Counted from the first letter of the stretch, positions 26,701 through 35,764 are shown. The stretch is 64,000 nucleotides of DNA from Lewinellaceae bacterium (GCA_020636325.1 JACJYC010000002.1:905501-969500), one strand, 5' to 3'. Numbers and translations are program-made. Notes: generated by a model from the letters alone, not told the origin.

Positions 26701-27825
26701 CGAATCCACCAGGATCTCATCCCAATCGGCATTGATCATCAGCCGGGCTGCCAGGTTGACCCGGTTGCCTACCGCGGCATACTGGCAGCGCTCAATGCCG
26801 CCGACGATCCCGGTAAAGGCCAGCCCCATGCTCACGCCTGTGCGGAACCGGACTTTCGCGGCCAGTTCGTCGTTTTTAGCCGAATCGTGGAGGGAGAGTA
26901 CAAATTCCAGCGCCCTTTCTGCATTGTTCTCAAAGGAAACCGGCGCCCCGAAGAAAATGACCATCACGCCGCCCTTGTCGCCGAATTCAATCTCCTTGAA
27001 ATAGCCTGCAAAATTGGAGGTCTGGTCGAGTACCTGGCTGGAGAAAGCATCCAGTTGCTGGTGGGTTTCAACCTGATCGAAGGAAACGAATACGGCAGCG
27101 ACCGTCCGGAACTCTCCGCCTTGTTTGTAATTGATCACGGACTCGGGAAGGAACCAGCTGAGCACCTCCGGGTTGAGCGGCGGCAGGGACAGGGGGGCAG
27201 CCGGCGGGTCATTGCCGACATCCAGGGAGGCCCTCAAAATGCGAAAGTACTGATCGGTGGTTTCTTCCATCGCCAGCGGCATACCCGTCAGCCAGGGTTC
27301 CATCGGCCGGTCGGCCAGGATCTCGCCTTCGCCGGCCCTCGACTGGCAGGCGGAGCATCCGTCGATGGGCTCACCCCGGAAATAGAACGCCTTGTGCTCC
27401 CGGCCTACGATGCCCCATTCCACCTCGCCGCAGGAAAGCCCGATCTTGATGCCGATGGTGAAGTCGCCGAAACGGGATTTTTTATCCTTGAAAAATTTGC
27501 GGGCCAGAACGGCAGCCTGGACGGCGCCGAGGGCCTGGCTGCCGTCGCCGGATTCAGGAAAGATGGCTACAAAGGCATCGCCGGCAAAACAGGGGATAAA
27601 ACCGCCCTGGTTATAGACCAGGCTGACCAGCGGGCCGAAGATCTCATTCAGGATATTGGACAAGTGCTCGGCGCCCGGCGACCCCTGGCGCATGAGGGTT
27701 TCCGTCAGGGGTGTGAATCCGGAAAGATCCACACACATGGTAAATGCCTTCATGCGACCGGTGGAACGGCCGGCAAGCCATTCATCCTGAATAAAATGTG
27801 GAATGAGGTTTTTCAACACGTGCAA
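23776..27825 (-). CDS. Soluble-adenylyl-cyclase-like protein: tandem class III cyclase domains, ATPase, TPR
   Basis: This 1349-residue cytoplasmic protein carries, in order, cyclase domain C1 (about 25-200), cyclase domain C2 (about 238-405), a STAND/AAA-type NTPase (about 415-830; Walker A GEAGIGKS at 450-457, VIVLEDGHWIDDSSLEL as Walker B) and at least ten TPR repeats (about 900-1300). The catalytic residues are split. C1 holds the metal aspartates Asp33 (CVDLSGFT) and Asp83 (FAGDAFVAIF) but lacks the Asn/Arg pair. C2 lacks the first metal Asp (VSFD) but holds Lys284 (FGDKGG) and Asn357/Arg361 (VNLAAR). This is the division of labour of mammalian soluble adenylyl cyclase (ADCY10). ATP to cAMP is the predicted reaction. 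Confidence 0.87.
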   Translation of the reverse strand: MHVLKNLIPHFIQDEWLAGRSTGRMKAFTMCVDLSGFTPLTETLMRQGSPGAEHLSNILNEIFGPLVSLVYNQGGFIPCFAGDAFVAIFPESGDGSQALGAVQAAVLARKFFKDKKSRFGDFTIGIKIGLSCGEVEWGIVGREHKAFYFRGEPIDGCSACQSRAGEGEILADRPMEPWLTGMPLAMEETTDQYFRILRASLDVGNDPPAAPLSLPPLNPEVLSWFLPESVINYKQGGEFRTVAAVFVSFDQVETHQQLDAFSSQVLDQTSNFAGYFKEIEFGDKGGVMVIFFGAPVSFENNAERALEFVLSLHDSAKNDELAAKVRFRTGVSMGLAFTGIVGGIERCQYAAVGNRVNLAARLMINADWDEILVDSELKKLKQFKFIHKGDIKYKGIKGNVPTFKLTGRDFDNRSTYLGTLIERQKELHDLLAFAQPILESRPCGVAVLYGEAGIGKSRLAFELKNTLMEVEGMRWMVCQADQILKKPFNAFLYFLRNYFEQSTEATPLDNRYGFDSRFEYLVQRLRGLESAEARRLTEELIRTRTVLAALIGLHFPDSLWDQLDAKGRYQNTLSAIINLLLAESLFGPAVIVLEDGHWIDDSSLELMQELVRQMNRFPVMLLVTSRYKDDGVKPEFFHIQRLHDLGLQYLETDLSMLSPEAVRSFAETRLGGKISKAFFELLLRTTNSNPFYLEQMLEYFSESQLLTNKKGIWDIEDENVQLSGSVNAILTARIDRLSTLVRETVKAAAVIGREFEVPVLSEILKQTEAFAGESTAGTQTLLREQIKTAERGQIWQAMNELRYIFRHSLLREAAYSMQLRTRLAQLHQLIAETIERLYSESIETRYVDLAFHFEQAGNLDKTCEYLRKAADYARRNYQNQQALEYYERLLQKLSRQTDAAGEIKTLLKKGKVLELIGDWDECEKAYSKALQSAKKSRDVLLLGQSNNSLGRLLMLKGDYQTAMTYLQISAGLFESVEDHTGIAKVYGDLGNLYFRQGQYEEAKAHFEQSLELSSAHQGGTSNAQIVANLGLTHMNQGNYDEGIKVQHAQLKVCRRNNDKQGMATLYTNLGIVYFEKGDYDQALESHLKGLELAEELGNKMLKAIATGCLGNVYLRKGRYEEAMDNFRLDLELCEELGDKQGIAITIGLIGELYSIQGDFYKAIDYLQKNLMLCEELGYKKGIAKANNTLGDVFYYLKEYDRSLQYYDKAIDITREINNPLVLGSSLVEKGLVLLATKELDEAEAMLGEAILLAAELGNPDLCFETDLFSARLDAAAGHTESALAKLEGLRNGITTLDQKADAYFWTFRIDDSNEEVRQVALDCYRELYKISPRFVYKHRMERLEKKDAV

Positions 27826-27864
27826 AAATTAGCCCAGGCTGCAGTCTCCTTGTGATGCATACGG

Positions 27865-27872
27865 CAAAGCTA
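27865..27872 (-). promoter_or_regulatory. -7 element TAGCTTTG (minus strand) for the cyclase gene
   Basis: CAAAGCTA on the plus strand gives TAGCTTTG on the minus strand, 39 bases ahead of the cyclase start. No -33 element is clear. Confidence 0.45.
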
Positions 27873-27937
27873 GCAAATTTGATGCTAACCCGCTGCACCG
27901 CGACAACGGGGAAAATGACCGGTTCATAAATAATCAT

Positions 27938-29458
27938 CTACTTTCCTACAAACGAAAGAATATCTTCAACAATTTCCCGGTGGTTGGCCAATCTTGGAAC
28001 TTTATTCTGGCCGCCGAATTTGCCCTTTGCCCTTAGCCAATTGTGGAAAGTGCCCGGTGGGAGCAATCTGAGTTTGGGCTTTTCGAGGGCCATTCCCTTG
28101 TATCGCTTGGCCTCGTAATCGGAATTGAGCTTTTGCAGGTTGTGATCGAGCAGGTGGTTGAATTCGTCCAGGTTGTCAGGCGGGGTTTCAAATTCGATCA
28201 GCCATTCGTGGCTGCCCTTGCCCAGCCCCTGGAAATATACGGGAGCGACGGTGTAATCGATGACAGTGGCGCCGGTGACCCGGCAGGTTTCGGCCAGCGC
28301 GCGGTCGGTATTTTCCACAACGACTTCTTCCCCGAAAGCATTGACGAATTGCTTGGTCCTTCCCGTAATCCTGATCCTGTAAGGGTTTGTGGAAGTGAAC
28401 GCAACCGTATCGCCCGGCAAATACCGCCAAAGGCCCGAGTTGGTGGTGATCACCAGGGCGTACTGTCGGCCGGTTTGCACCTCCGACAGCGGGACGGCTG
28501 TCGGAAATTCCTTGCCCCATTCCGCTATGGGCAGGAATTCGTAGTAAATCCCGTTGTCGACCAGCAGCAGCATATCGTCCCGGTTGAAATCATCCTGAAC
28601 GGCGAAATAACCCTCTGATGCATTGTAGATTTCCTGGTAACTGACGTTTTCGGACGGAAAGAATTCACTGAACTGCGATCGGTAAGGCGCGAAACTTACC
28701 CCGCCATGGATATAACCCTGAAAATGGGGCCATACCTCGAGCATATGCTTCTTGCCGGTTACTTCCAGAATGCGGCGCAACAGGACTACGGTCCAGGTAG
28801 GCACCCCGCCGATCATGACAATATTGGGCTCCTGCGCCCCGGCCAGCGCCAGTTTTTCCAGCTTCGTTTCCCAGTCAGGGAGCAGGGCGGTTTTAAAATC
28901 CGGGGTAAAAAACGGCCTGCCCGCCCAGGGCATATGGCTGATCATTATTGCTGAAACATCGCCGATGATGGTTTGCGGGTAGCCGGGAAAAGGCTGCAGG
29001 CTGCCGCCCATCAGCATGCTCTTGTATTCGAACTGGCGCGCGTCCGGCCGGTTTTGATAAAACAGGGTCATCGTATCCCAGGTACCCCGGATATGGCATT
29101 GGCGCAGATTTTGGGAAGTGACCGGGATGAATTTGCTTTTTTCGCTGGTCGTGCCTGAAGACTTGGAGAACCACTGCACCCTGCCGGGCCAGAGCAGGTC
29201 CCGTTCGCCTTTCATCATCCGTTCGATGTAGGGTTTGAACTGTTCATAATCCTGAACAGGCAGGCGCCTCGCGTAGGCTTCCGGCGTGCGGATGTCGCCG
29301 AATCCGTAATTGCGACCCCATTCGGTCGTTTGAGCCGTTTCCAGCAACCGTTTGAGCCAGGCCTGCTGACTTTCATGCGGGTGTCGCATGATATAGGCCA
29401 TGCGCCGATATCGCTGGGCATAGAAGACGTGAAAAAGGCGATTTATCCACTTCCTCAT
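27938..29458 (-). CDS. GH3-like acyl-adenylating family protein
   Basis: This 506-residue cytoplasmic protein matches the bacterial relatives of the plant auxin-responsive GH3 family, members of the acyl-adenylate/firefly luciferase superfamily that join amino acids to acyl acids. The ATP-binding P-loop-like motif is WFSKSSGTTSEKSKFIPVT, followed by YNASEGYFAVQDD (the YxASE core motif), YEFLPIAEWG, and RYLPGDTVAFTSTNPYRIRITGRTKQFVNAFGEE in the hinge before the C-terminal lid. The bacterial substrate is unknown. It lies downstream of uvrA in the same direction with a gap of about 70 bases, but no functional link is obvious. Confidence 0.9.
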   Translation of the reverse strand: MRKWINRLFHVFYAQRYRRMAYIMRHPHESQQAWLKRLLETAQTTEWGRNYGFGDIRTPEAYARRLPVQDYEQFKPYIERMMKGERDLLWPGRVQWFSKSSGTTSEKSKFIPVTSQNLRQCHIRGTWDTMTLFYQNRPDARQFEYKSMLMGGSLQPFPGYPQTIIGDVSAIMISHMPWAGRPFFTPDFKTALLPDWETKLEKLALAGAQEPNIVMIGGVPTWTVVLLRRILEVTGKKHMLEVWPHFQGYIHGGVSFAPYRSQFSEFFPSENVSYQEIYNASEGYFAVQDDFNRDDMLLLVDNGIYYEFLPIAEWGKEFPTAVPLSEVQTGRQYALVITTNSGLWRYLPGDTVAFTSTNPYRIRITGRTKQFVNAFGEEVVVENTDRALAETCRVTGATVIDYTVAPVYFQGLGKGSHEWLIEFETPPDNLDEFNHLLDHNLQKLNSDYEAKRYKGMALEKPKLRLLPPGTFHNWLRAKGKFGGQNKVPRLANHREIVEDILSFVGK

Positions 29459-29531
29459 ATTCGCTCGTTCCTACGGATATACAAGACAATGAAAGCTTTG
29501 GTTCATTGGGAAATAAAAAATAAAGAATCGT

Positions 29532-32429
29532 TCAATTGAATGATTGGGTATTTGAGGTCAACCCCAGGGTCAGTTCCTGTTTCAGGAAATGGCCGGTATG
29601 ACTGCCCGGTTCGGCGGCAACCTGTTCGGGCGTACCTTCGCAAACAATGCGGCCGCCGCGATGGCCGCCCTCAGGGCCGATGTCGATAATATGATCGGCA
29701 ACTTTGATGACATCCATGTTGTGTTCGATGACAATGACGGTATTGCCTTTGTCGACCAGTTTGTTCAGCACGGCCAGGAGGTGGCGGATGTCCTCAAAAT
29801 GCAACCCCGTTGTCGGTTCATCCAGGATGTAAAGGGTTTGACCGGTATCCCTTTTTGACAATTCCTCGGCCAGTTTGACCCGCTGGGCTTCCCCGCCGGA
29901 AAGGGTGGTGGCTTGCTGCCCCAGGGTGATATAGCCCAGCCCGACCTCGTCCAGCGTCCTTAATTTCCGGTAAATGGACGGGATGTTCTGGAAAAATTCC
30001 ACGGCTTCGGCCACAGGCATATCCAGTACATCGCTGATGGATTTGCCTTTATACAACACTTCGAGGGTTTCGCGATTGTAGCGGCGGCCCAGGCATTTTT
30101 CACATTCCACATATACGTCGGGGAGAAAGTTCATCTCAATGGTCCTCAGACCCGACCCTTCGCAGACGTCGCACCGGCCGCCCTTGACATTGAACGAAAA
30201 CCGGCCGGGCTTATAGCCCCGGATCCTGGATTCGGGGAGTTCGGAAAATATCTTCCTTATATCAGTAAAAACACCGGTATAGGTTGCCGGGTTCGATCTC
30301 GGGGTCCGGCCGATCGGCGATTGGTCGATCTCGATCACCTTGTCGAGGTGTTCCAATCCGATGATGGATTCGTACGGGAGCGGCTTTTTCAGGCTCCTGT
30401 AAAAATGCTGCCGGAGGATGGGGTAGAGCGTCTCGTTGATCAGCGAGGATTTGCCGCTTCCGGATACGCCTGTGATGCAAATGAACGTACCTAGGGGGAA
30501 CCGGACGTGGAGGTTCTTGAGGTTATGGCCCGTTACGCCGGCCAGTTCAAGCAAATTGCCGTTCCCCGGCCGCCGTTCGGCCGGTGTTTCGATATTGATG
30601 CGATTGCTGAGGTAATCCGCGGTCAGGGAAGGGTGCAGGAGAAATTCTTTGGGTTTCCCTATGGCCACCACCTCGCCGCCGTGTATGCCGGCGCCGGGGC
30701 CGAGGTCGATCAGGTAATCCGACGACAGCATGATGTCCTTGTCGTGCTCCACAACAAGGACGCTGTTGCCGATATCGGTCAGTTCCCGCAGGGCTTCGAT
30801 CAGTTTTTGGTTATCCCGTTGGTGAAGGCCGATACTGGGTTCGTCGAGAATATAGGTAATGCCGGTGAGTTGCGACCCGATTTGAGTGGCCAGTCTGATG
30901 CGTTGGGATTCTCCGCCCGAAAGCGTCCTTGCCGGCCGGTTGAGCGAGAGATAGTCAAGCCCGACATGCAGCAGGAAGCCCAGCCGGAATCGGATTTCCT
31001 TGATGATGTCGCGGGCGATGAGCACCTGTCGCTCACTCAGCCGGTCCTCCAGGTTTTCCATCCAGGCAAAGAGGTCGGTAAGATCCAGGTCGGTCAGTTC
31101 GGAGATGTTTTTCCCGTCGATCAGGAAATGCAGCGATTCTTTTTTCAGGCGTCTGCCCTGGCATTCCGGGCAGTCGTCGATGGTCATGAATTCTTCTACC
31201 CAGCCCCGCACTTTTTCAGAGGAGGAGTTTTCATACCAGTGTTCGAGCATTTTGACCAGGCCGTTATAGGCCAGATCATAGCTGTAATCCCCGCCGGCGT
31301 ATTCCAGTTTGATGCTGAGCTGGTTGTCGCCGCCGTGCAGAATGGTTTTCATGGCTTCCCCGGGGATATCCCTGATGGGCGTGGAAAAAGAAAAATGGTA
31401 TTTTTTGGCCAGCGCCCGAAGCTGTTTGAACACAAAGTTTTCCCTGACCTCTCCCAGCGGGGCCAATCCGCCGTCGTTGATGGTTTTGCTGTCGTCGGGG
31501 ATCACCTTGTCGAGATCCACGGCATTGATCTGCCCCAGGCCTTTGCAATGGGGACAGGCGCCGTACGGCGAGTTGAAGGAAAAGGAATTGGGGGAAGGTT
31601 CCTCATAGGATACGCCCGTTTCGGGGTCCATGAGGTGCTTGCTGAAGGTATGGACCTTATCTTCTTCGACATCCAGGATGAACACCAGCCCATTGCCCAT
31701 TTTAAGGGTGGTCTGGAGTGAATTGCTGACCCTGTCCTTGCGGTCGCCGCTCACTTTCAACCGGTCTACAACCAACTCTATATCGTGTATCTTGTATCGA
31801 TCCACCTGTAACCCTGAGGTCAGGTCGATGGTTTCTCCGTCCACCCGTACTTTGGCATATCCCTGTTTTCTGACCTGGTCGAACAACTCCCGGTAGTGGC
31901 CTTTGCGTCCTCTGACCAGCGGCGCCAGGAACATGATCATCCTGCCTTCGAACCCGGTCAGGATGCGTTCTTTCATTTGTTCTTCGGTATAGCGTACCAT
32001 TTTTTCGCCGGTAGCGAAGGAAAAGGCTTCCGCCGTACGGGCAAACAGGAGTCGGAAAAAGTCATATACTTCCGTCACCGTGCCCACCGTTGACCGGGGG
32101 TTGCGGCTGGTTGTCTTCTGCTCAATGGAAATGACCGGGCTCAGGCCTGTAATCTGTTCGACCTCGGGGCGTTCCATTTCACCGATGAACTGGCGGGCGT
32201 ACGCCGAAAAAGTCTCCATGTACCGGCGCTGGCCTTCGGCATAGATCGTATCGAAAGCCAGAGAAGACTTGCCGCTGCCGCTGATGCCGGTAATGACGAC
32301 CAGCTTGTTCCGGGGAATGCGCACGTCAATGTCCTTCAGGTTGTGTTCCCTGGCGCCGGTGACGTCAATGAACTCGTCTGCCGTTTCGATTTCCGGTTCG
32401 GAGGCGGTGACTGTTTTTCTTTTTGCCAT
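29532..32429 (-). CDS. uvrA: Excinuclease ABC subunit A
   Basis: UvrA is the damage-recognition ATPase of nucleotide excision repair. The protein (965 residues from the Met at 32429, MAKRKTV; a Met ten residues further up at 32459 is possible) has both ABC modules: GISGSGKSS and GVSGSGKSS Walker A motifs, LSGGESQR and LSGGEAQR signatures, and DEPSIGLH / DEPTTGLH Walker B regions. Zinc-finger cysteine pairs are intact (CPHCKGLG, CPECQGRR, CDVCEGSG with CEKC). Length and order are typical of bacterial UvrA. The uvrB gene is also in this window, about 20 kb away. No LexA-type operator was recognised upstream. Confidence 0.97.
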   Translation of the reverse strand: MAKRKTVTASEPEIETADEFIDVTGAREHNLKDIDVRIPRNKLVVITGISGSGKSSLAFDTIYAEGQRRYMETFSAYARQFIGEMERPEVEQITGLSPVISIEQKTTSRNPRSTVGTVTEVYDFFRLLFARTAEAFSFATGEKMVRYTEEQMKERILTGFEGRMIMFLAPLVRGRKGHYRELFDQVRKQGYAKVRVDGETIDLTSGLQVDRYKIHDIELVVDRLKVSGDRKDRVSNSLQTTLKMGNGLVFILDVEEDKVHTFSKHLMDPETGVSYEEPSPNSFSFNSPYGACPHCKGLGQINAVDLDKVIPDDSKTINDGGLAPLGEVRENFVFKQLRALAKKYHFSFSTPIRDIPGEAMKTILHGGDNQLSIKLEYAGGDYSYDLAYNGLVKMLEHWYENSSSEKVRGWVEEFMTIDDCPECQGRRLKKESLHFLIDGKNISELTDLDLTDLFAWMENLEDRLSERQVLIARDIIKEIRFRLGFLLHVGLDYLSLNRPARTLSGGESQRIRLATQIGSQLTGITYILDEPSIGLHQRDNQKLIEALRELTDIGNSVLVVEHDKDIMLSSDYLIDLGPGAGIHGGEVVAIGKPKEFLLHPSLTADYLSNRINIETPAERRPGNGNLLELAGVTGHNLKNLHVRFPLGTFICITGVSGSGKSSLINETLYPILRQHFYRSLKKPLPYESIIGLEHLDKVIEIDQSPIGRTPRSNPATYTGVFTDIRKIFSELPESRIRGYKPGRFSFNVKGGRCDVCEGSGLRTIEMNFLPDVYVECEKCLGRRYNRETLEVLYKGKSISDVLDMPVAEAVEFFQNIPSIYRKLRTLDEVGLGYITLGQQATTLSGGEAQRVKLAEELSKRDTGQTLYILDEPTTGLHFEDIRHLLAVLNKLVDKGNTVIVIEHNMDVIKVADHIIDIGPEGGHRGGRIVCEGTPEQVAAEPGSHTGHFLKQELTLGLTSNTQSFN

Positions 32430-32552
32430 GATCAATTGAATAAACCAGGAACAGACCAAATAGTTGTCTTCCGGCGCAGCGTTTCACATAACCGTTACCG
32501 GAAAAACAGGCGCAAAGTTTATGGAAAAAATCCGGATTTTCATCACAGCCTG

Positions 32553-33599
32553 CTACCGGGGCACTTCAATCTTTTTAACAATATCCCGGATCACATCCCG
32601 GATGTCAAGGCCTTCCATTTCCCGCTCCGGGGTCAGGATAATCCGATGGTTGAGCGCCGGATAAGCCACATATTGTATGTCGTCGGGGGTCACGAAGTCT
32701 CTGCCGCTCAGGGCTGCCGCCGCTTTTGCCGTGCGCAATATGGCGAGAGAGGCCCTGGGGGATGCGCCCAGGAAAAGGTCGCCGTTGTTGCGGGTGTCGT
32801 GCACGATGGCGGCGATATAGTCCATCAGCTCATCCCGGATGAAGACCTGTTCGACCAACGACTGGCATGTTTTCAGGTCGGATGCGGTGAATACCTTCAA
32901 GACCTCCTCCGCCCGGGTTATGCGGAAATCGCTTTGGAACCGGCGCAGGATCGCTTTTTCTTCTTCCAGGGCGGGGTAGTGGATATTGATCTTCAGCAGG
33001 AACCGGTCCAGCTGGGCCTCCGGCAGCTTATAGGTGCCTTCCTGTTCGATCGGGTTCTGGGTGGCTACCACGAAGAAGGGATATTCCATCGGGTAGGTCT
33101 CGCCGTCAACCGTTACCTGGTATTCCTCCATGACCTCGAAGAGGGCGGCCTGGGTTTTTGCCGGCGCCCGGTTGATCTCGTCGATCAGGATGATATTGGA
33201 AAAAACCGGCCCCGCATTGAAAAAGAACTCCGACTCCTTGACGTTGAAGACCGTCGTGCCCAGGACGTCGCTGGGCATCAGATCGGGGGTGAACTGGATC
33301 CTGGAGAATTCCACATCCATGGTTTTGGCCAGCAATTTGGCCGTCAGGGTTTTGGCGATGCCGGGCACTCCCTCAATCAGCACATGTCCGCCGGATAACA
33401 GCCCGATCAGCAATTGGTCGATGAATTCGTCCTGGCCGATGATGACCTTCCTCAGTTCCGATCTGATCTTGTCGGAAGCTTGCTGCAGGGGGGTAATGTC
33501 TATTCTGGGGCGGTAAACCGGCGGTGGCGGCGGAACGGGAGGCATACCCGGGTCCGGTGTTTGGGATTCTTCTGTTCCTTCGATTTCGTCGATATGCAT
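32553..33599 (-). CDS. MoxR-family AAA+ ATPase
   Basis: This 348-residue AAA+ chaperone-like ATPase has Walker A EGVPGIAKT, Walker B IILIDEINRAPAKTQAALFEVMEE, the sensor segment VVATQNPIEQEGTYKLPEAQLDRF and a C-terminal lid ending near the stop, as in MoxR/RavA relatives. A proline-rich N-terminal stretch (PPVPPPPPVYRPR) is extra. I start at Met 33599 (MHIDEIEG), 7 bases after the stop of the preceding operon gene; an upstream Met at 33653 would overlap that gene. In this setting MoxR ATPases work with DUF58 and von Willebrand A proteins, but no DUF58 gene follows here. Confidence 0.92.
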   Translation of the reverse strand: MHIDEIEGTEESQTPDPGMPPVPPPPPVYRPRIDITPLQQASDKIRSELRKVIIGQDEFIDQLLIGLLSGGHVLIEGVPGIAKTLTAKLLAKTMDVEFSRIQFTPDLMPSDVLGTTVFNVKESEFFFNAGPVFSNIILIDEINRAPAKTQAALFEVMEEYQVTVDGETYPMEYPFFVVATQNPIEQEGTYKLPEAQLDRFLLKINIHYPALEEEKAILRRFQSDFRITRAEEVLKVFTASDLKTCQSLVEQVFIRDELMDYIAAIVHDTRNNGDLFLGASPRASLAILRTAKAAAALSGRDFVTPDDIQYVAYPALNHRIILTPEREMEGLDIRDVIRDIVKKIEVPR

Positions 33600-33606
33600 C
33601 GTTTGA

Positions 33607-34896
33607 TTATTTGCTTTGTTGATAGAATTTTTCGATCGCCTGATGGAAATCAATCAGCGTTTCATCCTGTATGATCGAGGCGTTGCGGATGCGTTCGTCC
33701 TTTTCAGCGATCTCTTCGATCAGCTGCATCCCGATCCCTGATTTGGCGGCCAGGCGGGTTTTCCAGTCCGCGTCTTTGGGTTGTACCTGGTAGCGTTCGC
33801 GGATATGATTGAAAAAGAGCTTGCTTTGCTGCATGGCCAGTTGCCGGTGATTGTTCTGTAAAAAATACAACCTGCCGATCGTCGAAATGAACTCAAGGGA
33901 GGTATTGGAATTGGGCTCCAGCACCGGCACGACCCGCTGGCGCCGCCTGGCCCTGAATACCATGTAGAGCAATCCCGTGGCCAGGATGAGGTACCAGGCC
34001 CAGGCCAGCGGCGGTTGTTCCAGAATGAACTGCAAGGGGCTTTTTTCGGGTATATACCTGCCGTTGGGCCTGGATCGGTTGTTCAATACCCGGCCCATCG
34101 GCAGGGAAATCCGGCTGTGCTCATCCCAGTAAACCGGACCTTTGGCCAAATGTGAAAAGATCCTGCCCGCGTAATCGAGCCCAGCTTCCTGCCTGAGCTG
34201 TATATTGGTGAATGCGACCGGAGCTGTATGCAGGTAAAAAACACCGCCTCCGTAGTTGATCGAGGCAAAATTGAGCAAGGTGTCGTTCATCCAGCCCAGG
34301 GGCGTAATGCCGTACGGGGCATCGCAGATATAGGCCGAATCGATATACTGCCATTCGTAAGGCAGGGTTTCTCCCTGTTTGCGGAAGACAAATCCCGAAG
34401 GTTCGGCGGTTTTAAGCTGCTGATGTACAAAAGAAAAGCGGGCGGCGGTATCTGCAAGGCTCTTGTACCCGTCCCACCACATGGAGTCGCATTCGGTGTA
34501 GACGTAGAACATCAGGTCGTAGGGAATGGTCCGGCAGGCGATGAAGGCCCGGTTGCCTTCCGCGACAAAATCAAGCAGTTGGTCCACATCCGTTTCCGAC
34601 ATGTACATTGCCTCTCCGATGAACACGTAATTGGCGGTATCGGTCAGCAGGTCAGTGTCGTCTGCCAATACCGGCAATGCCGTTCCGAGGCTGTCCGTGA
34701 TCATTACCAGGTCTTCACCGGGGAAATAGGATCCCAGCAACTGCCGGATGACGTAGGTGCCGAAGGGGTCCTTGCTGTCTGCCCTGTAATGCTCCCGCCA
34801 TTGGACCCGGTTGGCGCTTCTGGCAAACAGGATCAGTAGCAGGAGGATAACCAGGGCGGCTCCTGCCGCAATCCATATGATCATCCGGTTTTTCAT
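33607..34896 (-). CDS. DUF4350 domain membrane protein
   Basis: This 429-residue protein has an N-terminal membrane helix (about 6-25), a long extracytoplasmic DUF4350 domain (DPFGTYVIRQLLGSYFPG at its start), a second membrane helix (about 292-310, WAWYLILATGLLYMVF) and a cytoplasmic tail rich in charged helices. DUF4350 proteins are standard members of the MoxR/DUF58/DUF4129 operons of Bacteroidota; their molecular role is unknown. It overlaps the upstream DUF4129 gene by four bases and is spaced 7 bases from the moxR-like gene, so all are one operon. Confidence 0.88.
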   Translation of the reverse strand: MKNRMIIWIAAGAALVILLLLILFARSANRVQWREHYRADSKDPFGTYVIRQLLGSYFPGEDLVMITDSLGTALPVLADDTDLLTDTANYVFIGEAMYMSETDVDQLLDFVAEGNRAFIACRTIPYDLMFYVYTECDSMWWDGYKSLADTAARFSFVHQQLKTAEPSGFVFRKQGETLPYEWQYIDSAYICDAPYGITPLGWMNDTLLNFASINYGGGVFYLHTAPVAFTNIQLRQEAGLDYAGRIFSHLAKGPVYWDEHSRISLPMGRVLNNRSRPNGRYIPEKSPLQFILEQPPLAWAWYLILATGLLYMVFRARRRQRVVPVLEPNSNTSLEFISTIGRLYFLQNNHRQLAMQQSKLFFNHIRERYQVQPKDADWKTRLAAKSGIGMQLIEEIAEKDERIRNASIIQDETLIDFHQAIEKFYQQSK

Positions 34897-35753
34897 GATG
34901 CCGGCGCGGGGGTTAAGGGTTGACGGATATCCCGGATAAAGGTATTGAACCGGGACTGCAGCTGGTCAAACATTTCCCGGTCGAGGTCAAGATTGCCGTA
35001 CCAGGTGGTTTCGTAGACGAGGGTCAGGGCCCTGAATTCCGGATAAAAACCGGTGGCTGCCGCCTCGGCAAGGTAGTGCCTGTTGGTTTTATCCTTTTTC
35101 CACCGGATCACCTGCCGCTGGGAAAGGGACTGGATAACCGCCAGATAATAAAGCCGGACAGCGAGCGGCAGGTTGCCTTGCTCAACAGCCAGCCGGATAT
35201 ATCGCTCCAGGTCCGTTTCGGCAAGATTCTCCTCGATCTTTTCCAGGTTGATTTCGCCGATATCGCTTTGCCGGTTGATTCGCTTATTGCGGGGGCCTCC
35301 TTTGAAACCGAGCATGCGGTAAATGATGAATGCGAGCAGAACGGCTCCGCCGACAATCAGAATGCCTTGCGCCACATATTTGAGCCATCCGGCATTGAAT
35401 TTCAGCGGGGGGCGGGGATTGTCCGGTTCTTCCGGGGCAGCGGCTTTCTTTTTTTTGTTTTCGGGTCTTTTTTTTGTTTTCTGACTGTAATCCAGGTCGC
35501 CCACCAGGCCTTCCCACTGCTTTTTGTCAAACGGCCTGTTCCGGATGTCGGAATTCAGGTAATCCTCTTCAGGGGAACCTTCGTAAAATTCGCCCGCATA
35601 TTCTTCGTCATCGAAATCTTCGTCATAACCTTCACCGGTAATCATATCCGGAGATAAGGGCGGGTCTTCAAGGGGTTCCTGGCATATCGCAGGTACATTC
35701 CCGCAAAGGGAAAGGCACAAGCTAAGCGTGTATGGCAAAATTCTCTTCATCAT
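34893..35753 (-). CDS. DUF4129 domain membrane protein
   Basis: This 286-residue protein has a signal peptide (about 1-25), an acidic low-complexity outer segment (DEDFDDEEYAGEFYEG), a lysine-rich stretch, one membrane helix (about 121-146) and a cytoplasmic DUF4129 domain (about 175-265; DLERYIRLAVEQGNLPLAVR, then LSQRQVIRWKKDKTNRHYL). DUF4129 domains occur next to transglutaminase-like or MoxR/DUF58 genes. It is coupled to the DUF4350 gene by a four-base overlap and follows the SpoIIM-like gene after 11 bases. A start one codon later (35750) is equally likely. Confidence 0.88.
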   Translation of the reverse strand: MMKRILPYTLSLCLSLCGNVPAICQEPLEDPPLSPDMITGEGYDEDFDDEEYAGEFYEGSPEEDYLNSDIRNRPFDKKQWEGLVGDLDYSQKTKKRPENKKKKAAAPEEPDNPRPPLKFNAGWLKYVAQGILIVGGAVLLAFIIYRMLGFKGGPRNKRINRQSDIGEINLEKIEENLAETDLERYIRLAVEQGNLPLAVRLYYLAVIQSLSQRQVIRWKKDKTNRHYLAEAAATGFYPEFRALTLVYETTWYGNLDLDREMFDQLQSRFNTFIRDIRQPLTPAPAS

Positions 35754-35764
35754 GCGGGCTCAGT

